Assembly: GCA_002404835.1 (NCBI GenBank)
Contig: DHKM01000012.1
Span: 1 to 63,964, forward strand
Reading direction: 5' to 3'
Length of the DNA stretch: 63,964 bases
Origin: Caryophanales bacterium UBA4694
Lineage (GTDB): Bacteria > Bacillota_I > Bacilli_A > RFN20 > CAG-288
The notes beneath the pieces are model-generated. The model was given only the letters and a program-made list of their open reading frames with translations, did not search any database and had not been told where the DNA came from. The position numbers and the translations under genes are program-made. This document shows positions 32,488 through 40,672 of this stretch, in pieces. How positions within the stretch are numbered: the stretch's first letter is position 1; each line of letters opens with the position of its first letter.

Positions 32488-33062
32488 GATGGCTTTCCTC
32501 CGCCTTTATGGTACAGGGAAAAGAAATAAGAACACATATCTTCCGGAGATTCCTTCCGTTCCTCGACGGTGTAATACTTCAGAAGCTCTATAAGTCCGGA
32601 TGTATATTGGGAGACGGAGATATTTTCGGGAACCCCGTTTGAAGAAAGCATTCCGGACTGGACCATGCAGGAAACCAGCCTGCTCAGTTCCTTTTCCAGG
32701 TTGAGTATGAAACGATGGCTTGCGCTGGAAAGGAAGATGGCTCCGATCAGGTTACGTTCTTCGCGGAAATGATAGAAGATGTGCCTTAGAAGCATCTGAT
32801 AATCGAAAATGCTTCCCGAAGAGAAATCATGACTTTCCTCCTGTTTAAGACCAGTGGAAAACACATGAAGGAAAATCTCCTCTGTCAGTTTATCCAAAAC
32901 GTCGTCCTTGCTTTTGTAATGGGAATAGAAGGTAGAACGGGAGACATGGCTTTCCTTGATGATGTCGGAAACATGGATGGAGTCGAAGCTCTCTTTTTTC
33001 ATCAGTTCAGCCAAAGCAAGATGGATTCTTTCGATGGAACGGTCTTCTTTCGTTTGTTTCAT
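32484..33062 (-). CDS. TetR/AcrR-family transcriptional regulator
   Basis: 192 residues. The N-terminal helix-turn-helix is clear: FDSIHVSDIIKESHVSRSTFYSHYKSKDDVLDKL. The C-terminal effector domain resembles the TetR C-terminal group common in Bacillota (HIFYHFREERNLIGAIFLSSASHRFI). First gene of an operon with a membrane protein and MscS, and thus probably autoregulating it. No clear ribosome-binding site precedes the start. Confidence 0.88.
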   Translation of the reverse strand: MKQTKEDRSIERIHLALAELMKKESFDSIHVSDIIKESHVSRSTFYSHYKSKDDVLDKLTEEIFLHVFSTGLKQEESHDFSSGSIFDYQMLLRHIFYHFREERNLIGAIFLSSASHRFILNLEKELSRLVSCMVQSGMLSSNGVPENISVSQYTSGLIELLKYYTVEERKESPEDMCSYFFSLYHKGGGKPS

Positions 33063-33113
33063 AACTAAAATAGTTTACTCAAAAACCATACGGAAAGAAA
33101 GACAAAAATTTCG

Positions 33114-33143
33114 GCAAAAGAAAATACCGGATTTCTCCGGTAT
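33114..33143 (-). terminator. Intrinsic terminator of the ABC exporter operon
   Basis: ATACCGGA (33124-33131), a four-base loop and TCCGGTAT (33136-33143) pair; on the minus strand TTTCTTTT follows. Confidence 0.87.
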
Positions 33144-33147
33144 CTTA

Positions 33148-35139
33148 CTATTCCTGGATGGCATTGCCTGTGTAAAGCTGATAGTACTTGCCTTTCTGGG
33201 CCAGAAGCGAATCGTGATCGCCTCTTTCGATGATATGACCATGATCAAGAACCATGATGACATCGCTGTTCTTGATGGTCGAAAGACGATGGGCGATGAC
33301 AAAAACGGTTCTTCCTTCCATGATGGCATCCATGGCCTTGGTAACCAAAGCTTCCGTTCTGGAGTCGATGGAAGAAGTCGCTTCATCAAGAATCAGGACC
33401 GGAGGATTGGCAATAGCTGCACGGGCGATAGCAAGAAGCTGTCTCTGTCCCTGACTTAAGGAGGCACCGCCGTTTTTCAAAACAGTATTGTATCCATCCG
33501 GAAGCTGCTGGATGAAGGTATCCGCATTGGCAAGCTTGGAAGCCTGGATGACTTCCTCATCCGTAGCATCCAGTCTTCCATAACGGATGTTTTCCATGAC
33601 TGTACCCGTAAAGAGCTTGGTATCCTGGAAGACCATGCCTAAGGATCTTCTCAAGTCTTCCTTCTTGATTTTGTTGATGTTGATATCATCATAACGGATT
33701 TTTCCGTCGGCAATATCGTAGAAGCGGTTGAGAAGGTTTGTAATCGTCGTCTTACCTGCACCGGTAGGACCGACGAAGGCAATCTTCTGTCCCGGCTTTG
33801 CATAAAGCGTAATATCATGGAGGACGATTTTATCCTTGACGTATCCGAAATCGACATGATTGACATCGATTTTCCCCTTGAGCCAAGTATAGGTTGTCGG
33901 TGTACCATCCTTGTGAGGATGTTTCCAAGCCCACATTCCAGTCCTTTCCTTGCTTTCGACAGGATTTCCCTGACCGTCGTCTTTGGCATTGACCAGTTCG
34001 ACATAGCCGTCGTCGACTTCCGCAGGCTCATCGATGAGGGCGAAGATTCGACTGGCACCGGCAAGTGCCATCGTGATGGTGTTCAGCTGCTGAGCCATCT
34101 GTCCAATCGGATTGACGAAGGATTTCGAGAAAAGAAGGAACGAGACGATGATACCGAGGTTGAGAAGGGTGCCGTTATTGCTGACGGAACCGAAATTGTG
34201 ACCTCCGGAGAGCATATCGGCAAAAGAATAACCTGTAACGGAATTCATGACGAAGATTCCACCGAACAAGGCCAAAACGGCATATTGAAGATTTCCGAGT
34301 TGGTTGACGGCAGGCATCAAGGTGTTGGCATAACGGTTTGCCTTGACCGATTGTTCATATAAGGCATCGTTGTGCTTTCTGAAATGCTCGATGTTTCTTT
34401 CCTCGTAATTGAAGACCTTGACGACCTTCTGACCGGAAATCATCTCTTCGATATATCCGTTGGTCTTACCGAGTTCGATCTGCTGCTGGACGAAATACTT
34501 TCCGCTGTGTCCGGCAAAGAACTTCGTCATCAAAAACATGATGGCACCGAAGAAAAGGACGACGAGGGTGAGATAGAAATCCGTAAACAGCATCATCACA
34601 AGACAAGCAACCATCGTGACAAAACTTGAAACAATCATCGGAATACTGCGGGCGAGCATTTCACGGAGCGTGTCTACATCGTTGGTATAGACGGACATGA
34701 TGTCTCCGTGCGTGTGCTTGTCGAAGAAACTCACAGGAAGATCCTGCATGTGGCTGAATAGATGGTCACGGATTTTCTTCTGTATTCCCTGAGAGATAAA
34801 GGCCATCACGAAGTTATAGAAGAAGGAAGCGATGATACCGATCAGGAAGATGCAAACCATGAGAATGATGACACCGGTGAAGGAAAGACCGAGGTAGCGG
34901 ATATCCTGCATCATATAGTCAAAGCTTGGCTTTAAAGATTGGGAAAGAGAAGGGTTGATGAAACCGTCGATCAGGACCGTACCGACAAAATAGGACGAAG
35001 CGACAGTGGCAAAAGAAGAAAGGAGAAGACTGATAATGACGATAAAGAAGTGGAAAGGATAATATTTCAGGACCAAAGAGATAAGTCTCTTCATGGCTGG
35101 CTTATTGTTCTTCTTATCGATTTTCTTATTCATTGACAT
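33148..35139 (-). CDS. Heterodimeric multidrug-type ABC exporter, catalytically canonical subunit
   Basis: 663 residues from ATG 35139, 8 nt after GGAGGAGG; an upstream GTG and a later ATG are less well placed. Six-helix exporter domain (about 1-350), then an ATPase with Walker A GPTGAGKTT, signature SLSQGQRQLLAIARA, Walker B LILDEATSS and switch His in VIAHRLST. About 40 residues (NAKDDGQGNPVESKERTGMW) are inserted before the ATPase, as in BmrD/LmrD-like partners. It pairs with the upstream 596-residue subunit, whose gene it overlaps. Confidence 0.92.
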   Translation of the reverse strand: MSMNKKIDKKNNKPAMKRLISLVLKYYPFHFFIVIISLLLSSFATVASSYFVGTVLIDGFINPSLSQSLKPSFDYMMQDIRYLGLSFTGVIILMVCIFLIGIIASFFYNFVMAFISQGIQKKIRDHLFSHMQDLPVSFFDKHTHGDIMSVYTNDVDTLREMLARSIPMIVSSFVTMVACLVMMLFTDFYLTLVVLFFGAIMFLMTKFFAGHSGKYFVQQQIELGKTNGYIEEMISGQKVVKVFNYEERNIEHFRKHNDALYEQSVKANRYANTLMPAVNQLGNLQYAVLALFGGIFVMNSVTGYSFADMLSGGHNFGSVSNNGTLLNLGIIVSFLLFSKSFVNPIGQMAQQLNTITMALAGASRIFALIDEPAEVDDGYVELVNAKDDGQGNPVESKERTGMWAWKHPHKDGTPTTYTWLKGKIDVNHVDFGYVKDKIVLHDITLYAKPGQKIAFVGPTGAGKTTITNLLNRFYDIADGKIRYDDININKIKKEDLRRSLGMVFQDTKLFTGTVMENIRYGRLDATDEEVIQASKLANADTFIQQLPDGYNTVLKNGGASLSQGQRQLLAIARAAIANPPVLILDEATSSIDSRTEALVTKAMDAIMEGRTVFVIAHRLSTIKNSDVIMVLDHGHIIERGDHDSLLAQKGKYYQLYTGNAIQE

Positions 35140-36916
35140 CGAAATCACCTCCTCCTAACTGAGACTCATACAGTTCCTTATAGACGTCGCAGTTCTGCAT
35201 GAGAGAATCATTATTACCTGTAGCGATAAGTTTTCCGCCATTGTCCATGACAAGAATCAAATCGCAGTCGCGTATGGAAAGGACTCTTTGGGCAATGATG
35301 AATTTTGTGACATCCGGTCTAGTCTTGCTAAGCCCCTCGCGGATGAGAGAGTCGGTGTGAGTATCACAGGCGCTTGTAGAATCATCGAGAATCAGAACTC
35401 TGGGATTTTTAAGCAAGGCTCTGGCGATGCAAAGTCTCTGTTTCTGTCCACCGCTGACATTGCTTCCACCTTCCACAAGCATCGTATCAAGACCCTGAGG
35501 GAAGGAATGCAGGAACTCGCTTGCCTGACTTAAGTCGCAGGCCTTCCAGATTTCTTCGTCCGTTGCCTTTTCGTTACCCCATTTCAGGTTTTCACGGATA
35601 GTTCCGGTAAAAAGAACGTTCTTCTGAAGCACGACACTTACGGAATCTCTCAGGACTTTCAAATCGTAGTCCTTGACGTTTACATCACCGACTTTCACAA
35701 CACCTTCGGTTGCATCATATAAACGTGCAATCAAAGAAACCAAAGTCGTTTTCGAACTGCCGGTAGGTCCGATGATTCCAATCGTCTGACCTTGCTTAAA
35801 GTGAAGATTGATATGCCTCAAGACATATTTGTCTTTGACATAGGCAAAAGAAACATCATCGAAATCTACATCTCCGTTTTTAACTTCCATTACTGGATTG
35901 CCTGGCGAAGCAATATCCGGCTTTTCTACAATAATTTCGACAATACGTTCAGCAGAATTTCTGGCAATGGTAATCATGACATAAACCATGGAAAGCATCA
36001 TAAGAGAAGAAAGAATCATCATGACATAAGTGAAAAGAGAGGATAGCTTTTCGACATTCAGTTCTGCTGAATTCGTCTTTGTGATCAGGAAAGAACCCAA
36101 AACTGAAAGAAGGAGCATGGAAGCGAAAATGGCAGTGTTCATCATCGGATTGTTGAAAGAAAGAAGGAATTCAGCATGAATATAGTTCTTGTAGATGTCG
36201 TTTGAAACCTGAGTGAATTGTTTCACATGGAAATCCTTTCTACCAAAAGATTTCACGACACGGATTCCATCGACGTCCTCTTCCACGGATTCATTGAGTC
36301 CATCATAAGTATCGAAGATCTTGACGAAAATCGGATGGGCTTTCGAAGCGATGAAAAGAAGGACAAAAAGAAGGAATGGGATGATGATAAGGAAAATCCA
36401 GGCAAGTTTCGGTGCAAAGACGAAACACATGATCAAGGCAAAAACCATCATGAACGGAGCGCGGATGACAGTTCGAATGATCATCATGAAAGAGAACTGT
36501 ACATTTGTGACGTCGGTTGTGGTTCTTGTCACAATGGAAGCAGGAGAAAATTTGTCGATGTTCTTGAAGGAATAGTCCTGGATCTTCGAGAACATAGCAT
36601 CACGCAGATTTTTTCCGAAACCGCAGGCAGCACTCGAAGCCCAATAACCGGCTAGAATACCCATCACGGCAGCAACGACAGCCATTATGATGATTACGCT
36701 AGACCAAAGAATAATACCAGGGAAGTCCGGATTGCCATTGTTGTTCACCCCCTGGATGCATTCCAGCAAAAACGAAATCAAAGCGGCGATGGCAATTTCA
36801 AGACCGACTTCCAAAAAGACAAAAACCCATGTCAATGCGATGTCCTTTTTATAACCCTCGATATGTTTTGCAAGTTCACTTAAGGTGTTTTTCCGATTCG
36901 ACCATTTTTCTTTCAT
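35126..36916 (-). CDS. Heterodimeric multidrug-type ABC exporter, degenerate-site subunit
   Basis: 596 residues, exporter domain followed by an ATPase. Several catalytic positions are altered: Walker A is GPTGSSKTT (Ser before the Lys), Walker B ends LILDDSTSA (Asp for the catalytic Glu) and the switch His is replaced by Gln (FIIAQRVLSI). The signature NVSGGQKQRLCIARAL is intact. This is the BmrC/TM287 pattern: one nucleotide site of the heterodimer is non-hydrolytic. It starts in an ATGA overlap with marR. Confidence 0.92.
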   Translation of the reverse strand: MKEKWSNRKNTLSELAKHIEGYKKDIALTWVFVFLEVGLEIAIAALISFLLECIQGVNNNGNPDFPGIILWSSVIIIMAVVAAVMGILAGYWASSAACGFGKNLRDAMFSKIQDYSFKNIDKFSPASIVTRTTTDVTNVQFSFMMIIRTVIRAPFMMVFALIMCFVFAPKLAWIFLIIIPFLLFVLLFIASKAHPIFVKIFDTYDGLNESVEEDVDGIRVVKSFGRKDFHVKQFTQVSNDIYKNYIHAEFLLSFNNPMMNTAIFASMLLLSVLGSFLITKTNSAELNVEKLSSLFTYVMMILSSLMMLSMVYVMITIARNSAERIVEIIVEKPDIASPGNPVMEVKNGDVDFDDVSFAYVKDKYVLRHINLHFKQGQTIGIIGPTGSSKTTLVSLIARLYDATEGVVKVGDVNVKDYDLKVLRDSVSVVLQKNVLFTGTIRENLKWGNEKATDEEIWKACDLSQASEFLHSFPQGLDTMLVEGGSNVSGGQKQRLCIARALLKNPRVLILDDSTSACDTHTDSLIREGLSKTRPDVTKFIIAQRVLSIRDCDLILVMDNGGKLIATGNNDSLMQNCDVYKELYESQLGGGDFDVNE

Positions 36917-37383
36917 CTGTTTTCTCCTTCTTGTATAAGTTTATCGATATTCGCCGAAAATCGATAAAGTAGAACGGCGAATTCATTTTTCTCGTCTTCA
37001 GTAAAATCCCTTTCCAGAAGTCTCGTGATTTTCATAAAGCAGCAATCGAAGTCATCCAAAGCGTTTTTTCCATGTTCCGTAAGCCTTATTTCCTTGCTTC
37101 TTTTGTCTTTTGCATCTGCAAATTCGACAAGATTTTTGTCAACAAGCTGATGAAGCGTTTGGGAAATTGTGGCTTTGGAGAGATGGAATTCGTTTGCAAT
37201 ATCAAGACTCCGTATCGGTTTGTCTTTGTGCTTGTCTATGTAGGAAAGCGTAAGACCTTCGCACCTGTGAATCTTGACTTTTAGATGGTTCTGTAGATAG
37301 TTGTCGATGAACACCCCTTCTTTTTGCTTTGTTTCCCGGAGCATCTGTCCTAAGGGAAGTTTGTTAAATGTTTCAAAATCCAT
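36913..37383 (-). CDS. MarR-family transcriptional regulator
   Basis: 156 residues with the winged helix: IRSLDIANEFHLSKATISQTLHQLVDKNLVEFADAKDKRSKEIRLTEHG, the DKRxKxIxLT wing being typical of MarR. First gene of the exporter operon and expected to repress it until a drug or metabolite binds. A palindrome overlaps its promoter. Start ATG 37383 has AAAAGGTGA upstream. Confidence 0.9.
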   Translation of the reverse strand: MDFETFNKLPLGQMLRETKQKEGVFIDNYLQNHLKVKIHRCEGLTLSYIDKHKDKPIRSLDIANEFHLSKATISQTLHQLVDKNLVEFADAKDKRSKEIRLTEHGKNALDDFDCCFMKITRLLERDFTEDEKNEFAVLLYRFSANIDKLIQEGENR

Positions 37384-37405
37384 GAGTCACCTTTTTTGAG
37401 CGATA

Positions 37406-37437
37406 ATTAGTATACGAACTAATGCATGATCATTCAA
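37406..37437 (-). promoter_or_regulatory. marR/exporter promoter with overlapping operator
   Basis: Minus strand: -35 TTGAAT (37437-37432), 17-nt spacer, -10 TATACT (37414-37409). The inverted repeat ATTAGT-6-ACTAAT (37406-37423) covers the -10, an ideal site for MarR repression. Confidence 0.75.
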
Positions 37438-37444
37438 CAAACTT

Positions 37445-37473
37445 TTGTAGAAAACGCTTCCCTTAGCTATAAT
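37445..37473 (+). promoter_or_regulatory. Promoter of the small membrane protein
   Basis: TTGTAG (37445-37450), 17-nt spacer, TATAAT (37468-37473); the ATG comes 6 nt later, so the transcript should be leaderless. Confidence 0.75.
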
Positions 37474-37479
37474 AGAATT

Positions 37480-37623
37480 ATGAAACAGACACAACAACAA
37501 CCAGAAGAAAAGAAAATAAACCAAAGCAAAAGCAGGGCATTGTCCAAGAAGATCGTCGCTTTCTTCTTTGTTTTAGCCCTGCTTCTATTTGCCATCGCTT
37601 ATTTGGTCTACCGCTTCCGCTGA
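37480..37623 (+). CDS. Small single-pass membrane protein (47 aa), unknown function
   Basis: From ATG 37480 the protein has a polar, Gln- and Lys-rich cytoplasmic half (MKQTQQQPEEKKINQSKS) and one hydrophobic helix (KIVAFFFVLALLLFAIAYLVY) ending in Arg. A consensus promoter places the start of transcription at the ATG, supporting it as a real gene, and the longer upstream reading is excluded. Its stop is immediately followed by the stop of the convergent membrane protein gene. Confidence 0.6.
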   Translation: MKQTQQQPEEKKINQSKSRALSKKIVAFFFVLALLLFAIAYLVYRFR

Positions 37624-38448
37624 TTATTTGAAATCATCATCCTTTTTGTGGTTCAGCCGATGAATCTGGATGGACATATAAATAAGGATGAAAAGAGCTA
37701 GAAGAGAGTACAATACAATGAAAATGATATCGTTTGTAGTGAATGTCTCTCCTTTTTCCTTGTCAAGAACCGGTCTAAGAACGGAAAGCACCAAAAGGAA
37801 GATAGCCATCGCCTCTAATACGATGAAAACAATGACCATGGAATTGAATTTCTTCTTTCTCTTTTTGATGACATCGTCTTTGCTGTCAGGCCTGAAGTCT
37901 TCAAACATCGCTTCCTTGGATGAGGAACGATTCCTTTTTTCGAAAACATTGTTCATTTTCTTTAAAAGGGGAGAATATTCAATATGACACCCTTTTTCTT
38001 TAAAAGGAACAAGAATCGTTTCGAAAAAGAAAGAGCAATCATCTAAGGTGTAGTCATCGACTTTGTAAGAATAGGAAATCGAATTGTCTCCTTTCTTGAT
38101 TTCCAAAGTCAACATACGGGTTATACTTGTAGTTGTTTCTTCGACATGGACATAGCAATCTTTATTAAATTTGATAGATTTCTTTCCAAAAATACCAAAT
38201 TCTTGTATCCCGTTATCGTCGATTATGGTTTTTTTCAATATGGTATGAATCGTATCCAGTAGAAAGAAAATCCCAAAAAGAATAAGAACAATTCCAATGA
38301 TGATCTGTGCACTTTTTGAATTCGAGAATTCTTTTGCCAGTAAAGTGAACACGGAGCCAATCAAGCACAAAATTCCGGCAAGAGAAAAAAGAATAGCAGA
38401 TAACTTAATGGATTTATGCTCTTTAAATGGATGAACTATATATTTCAT
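37624..38448 (-). CDS. Membrane protein of unknown function
   Basis: 274 residues. Two N-terminal hydrophobic helices (LSAILFSLAGILCLIGSVF, IIIGIVLILFGIFFLLDTI), a cytoplasmic middle region of about 120 residues (IIDDNGIQEFGIFGKKSIKF..., PH-like in character) and two C-terminal helices (MVIVFIVLEAMAIFLLVLSV, DIIFIVLYSLLALFILIYM). I do not recognise the family. -10 TATAAT (38460-38455) lies 6 nt before the ATG, so the mRNA is probably leaderless; the intervening GAGGG is too close to act as a normal ribosome site. Confidence 0.75.
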   Translation of the reverse strand: MKYIVHPFKEHKSIKLSAILFSLAGILCLIGSVFTLLAKEFSNSKSAQIIIGIVLILFGIFFLLDTIHTILKKTIIDDNGIQEFGIFGKKSIKFNKDCYVHVEETTTSITRMLTLEIKKGDNSISYSYKVDDYTLDDCSFFFETILVPFKEKGCHIEYSPLLKKMNNVFEKRNRSSSKEAMFEDFRPDSKDDVIKKRKKKFNSMVIVFIVLEAMAIFLLVLSVLRPVLDKEKGETFTTNDIIFIVLYSLLALFILIYMSIQIHRLNHKKDDDFK

Positions 38449-38454
38449 ACCCTC

Positions 38455-38477
38455 ATTATATCAAAATGGAATATAAT
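38455..38477. promoter_or_regulatory. Back-to-back -10 boxes of two divergent leaderless genes
   Basis: Minus-strand TATAAT (38460-38455) and plus-strand TATAAT (38472-38477) are 11 bp apart, with 37 bp between the two start codons. ATTATAT/ATATAAT make an inverted repeat. The two promoters must compete for RNA polymerase. Confidence 0.65.
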
Positions 38478-38485
38478 TTGAGCAT

Positions 38486-39193
38486 ATGGAAATCAAATTC
38501 GAATTATCCAATCGCAAAGTTACCATCTATTATCCTGAAACCCATCAAAAATGCATTTATGTGTATACTCATCAGGAAAAACATGTCTATCCATTTAAAA
38601 CATCGAATGTTGTTTTTGTTTACATCGAAAACAACGACTACGAAAGTGACTTCACGCCTTATCCCCATCATGCTGTTTTCAAAGGAGGCCGGGATTTCAG
38701 TGGTAAAGCGGATGAATATCTGAACCTTCTTTTGCGGATTGTGCACAAAGCCGAATCTGATTCTGGATATCCGGTAGAAAGAAGGATTCTGGCCGGATAT
38801 TCTCTTGGTGGACTGTTTTCGCTCTATGCGACAAGCAAGACCGATATATTTTCCGAAATATGCTGTGCGTCAGCGTCGTTTTGGTATCCGGATTTCACGG
38901 ATTATGTTAAAAAACACGACTTCTTCTTTTGCCGAGGCTATTTTTCCATAGGAGAAAAAGAAAGCAAAACCAAGAATCCCTATTTAGCCAAAGCTTATCA
39001 GCAAATGATGACGGTCAAAAAGATTCTGGAAGAAAGAAATCACGAAATTTATTTTGACCTCAACGAAGGCGGACACTTTACAGATTCCGTAAAACGGGTA
39101 GATAAAGGAATCTGGAGACTCTTAAATAACACATGTATGCACTTTGATGATGAAAATGAAAAAAGGATAACTAAAATAAAGTCTGAAAAATGA
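38486..39193 (+). CDS. Alpha/beta-hydrolase, esterase family
   Basis: 235 residues. The nucleophile elbow is GYSLGG with Ser106, and the C-terminal His is in NEGGHFTDS; a catalytic acid should lie between. The layout (YENNDYESDFTPYPHHAVF..., RRILAGYSLGGLFSLYA, ASASFWYP) fits the esterase D/putative enterochelin-esterase group. The substrate is unknown; release of iron from a siderophore is one possibility given the iron-type importer elsewhere in the window. Leaderless start; the MATE gene follows 10 nt later. Confidence 0.82.
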   Translation: MEIKFELSNRKVTIYYPETHQKCIYVYTHQEKHVYPFKTSNVVFVYIENNDYESDFTPYPHHAVFKGGRDFSGKADEYLNLLLRIVHKAESDSGYPVERRILAGYSLGGLFSLYATSKTDIFSEICCASASFWYPDFTDYVKKHDFFFCRGYFSIGEKESKTKNPYLAKAYQQMMTVKKILEERNHEIYFDLNEGGHFTDSVKRVDKGIWRLLNNTCMHFDDENEKRITKIKSEK

Positions 39194-39203
39194 GGTTATA
39201 AAG

Positions 39204-40583
39204 ATGAGAAAACCGGTGACAAAAGTAGATTTAACAGGAAATAATGTCATGAAGAACATGATTCTGTTTGCTCTTCCTTTGATGTTATCTAGTTGGTTGC
39301 AGCTTTCTTTTAATTTGGCTGATTATATCATCTGCGGATTCTTCGTATCCGATCTTGCTGTTGGCGCAATTGGTGCTACAGGTGCCATTTGTTCCTTGAT
39401 TGTCGATCTTTTTATCGGATTGTCTGTCGGTGTCAATGTTGTTGTTTCAAACGCCTTCGGTGCTAAAGATAAAGTAAAGGCTGAACGTACCATCGGCTGT
39501 GCGACCCTGATAGCATTGGTTTCCGGTCTTGTTCTCGCTTTGATTGGGGCAACCTGCTCCCGCTTCTTTTTGGAAGCTATGGGAACAAGTTTGAACATGA
39601 TTGATATGTCTACAGACTACATGACTGTCTACTTCATCGGTGTTCCCTTTCTCCTCCTTTATAATTTCTCAGCCGCCTCTCTTAGAGGCATGGGAAACTC
39701 CTTCAAACCTTTTTTATATCTTACAATCGGTGGAGTCATCAATGTCATAATGAATATCATTCTGGTTCTTCCACCCTTCAATCTCGGCGTTACAGGACTC
39801 GCCATAGCGACAGTATCTTCTGAAGTAGTCAGCTCTATTCTATGCTATGTCACCTTGATACGCGGAAAAGAATTTGCATGTTTTCAATTCAAAAATCTTC
39901 ACTTCTACAAATCGGAAACCTTAAATATTCTTCGCATCGGAATTCCGGCAGGAATCCAGTCGATGATGTTTGACGTCGCAAACGTTCTGATACAATCCCA
40001 TATCAACTCTTTTGGAGATAGCACTGTGACTGGGGATTCAAGTGCCCAAAGACTTATTTCCTTTGTCTATACTGGCGCAGATGCCTTTGCTCAGGCTGGC
40101 GTGGCTTTTGTTGCCGGAAATATCGGTGCCAAAAACAAAGAAGGCGTTCTCAAGTCTATGAAGTGGTGCATTATCTATTGCGTTCTTTCCGATATTGTTC
40201 TTTCTGCAATTGAAATTCTTTTAAGAAAACCACTGCTTGGCCTCATTATCCATCCTGGAGCAGATATGGAGTATTACAACAAGGCAATGGAAATTGCCCA
40301 ACTTTGCATGTTCATCAACTTGGGGACACATGTTCTAATGGCATTGGTAGATTGTTTAGCATGTTTAGAAAGAGGATTGGGCGAGTCTAATTTACCTGCT
40401 TTTGTCTCATTGGTAGGAATCTGTATCGTGAGAATTGTCTATGTCTATACTTTCTTCATGCTTCCGGAACTTCACCAAATGCAGTATCTTTATGCCGCTT
40501 ATCCGATCAGCTGGCTTCTTACTGCCATAAGCCATGGCATTTGTCTACACTATGTTAAGAAAAAGAAACTGGCACAACTCTAA
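39204..40583 (+). CDS. MATE-family multidrug/sodium antiporter
   Basis: 459 residues with 12 hydrophobic helices in two similar halves, starting with LPLMLSSWLQLSFNLADYIICGFF and containing GVNVVVSNAFGAKDKVKAERTIG, FSAASLRGMGNSFKPF and AGVAFVAGNIGAKNKE, the paired MATE motifs. It exports cationic drugs or toxic metabolites against Na+ or H+. A GAGGTTATAAAG ribosome site precedes the start, and the gene is probably co-transcribed with the esterase. Confidence 0.92.
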   Translation: MRKPVTKVDLTGNNVMKNMILFALPLMLSSWLQLSFNLADYIICGFFVSDLAVGAIGATGAICSLIVDLFIGLSVGVNVVVSNAFGAKDKVKAERTIGCATLIALVSGLVLALIGATCSRFFLEAMGTSLNMIDMSTDYMTVYFIGVPFLLLYNFSAASLRGMGNSFKPFLYLTIGGVINVIMNIILVLPPFNLGVTGLAIATVSSEVVSSILCYVTLIRGKEFACFQFKNLHFYKSETLNILRIGIPAGIQSMMFDVANVLIQSHINSFGDSTVTGDSSAQRLISFVYTGADAFAQAGVAFVAGNIGAKNKEGVLKSMKWCIIYCVLSDIVLSAIEILLRKPLLGLIIHPGADMEYYNKAMEIAQLCMFINLGTHVLMALVDCLACLERGLGESNLPAFVSLVGICIVRIVYVYTFFMLPELHQMQYLYAAYPISWLLTAISHGICLHYVKKKKLAQL

Positions 40584-40640
40584 GATTGGATTTCTGCTAA
40601 TGCATAAGCCGTTGTTTTCCTTTTTGTATCATCACTATTT

Positions 40641-40649
40641 TGGTATAAT
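40641..40649 (+). promoter_or_regulatory. Extended -10 promoter of pcrA-ligA
   Basis: TGGTATAAT, 23 nt before the pcrA start, with an AAAGAAAG ribosome site between. Confidence 0.7.
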
Positions 40650-40672
40650 CTTAAAGAAAGAAATATAGAAAA

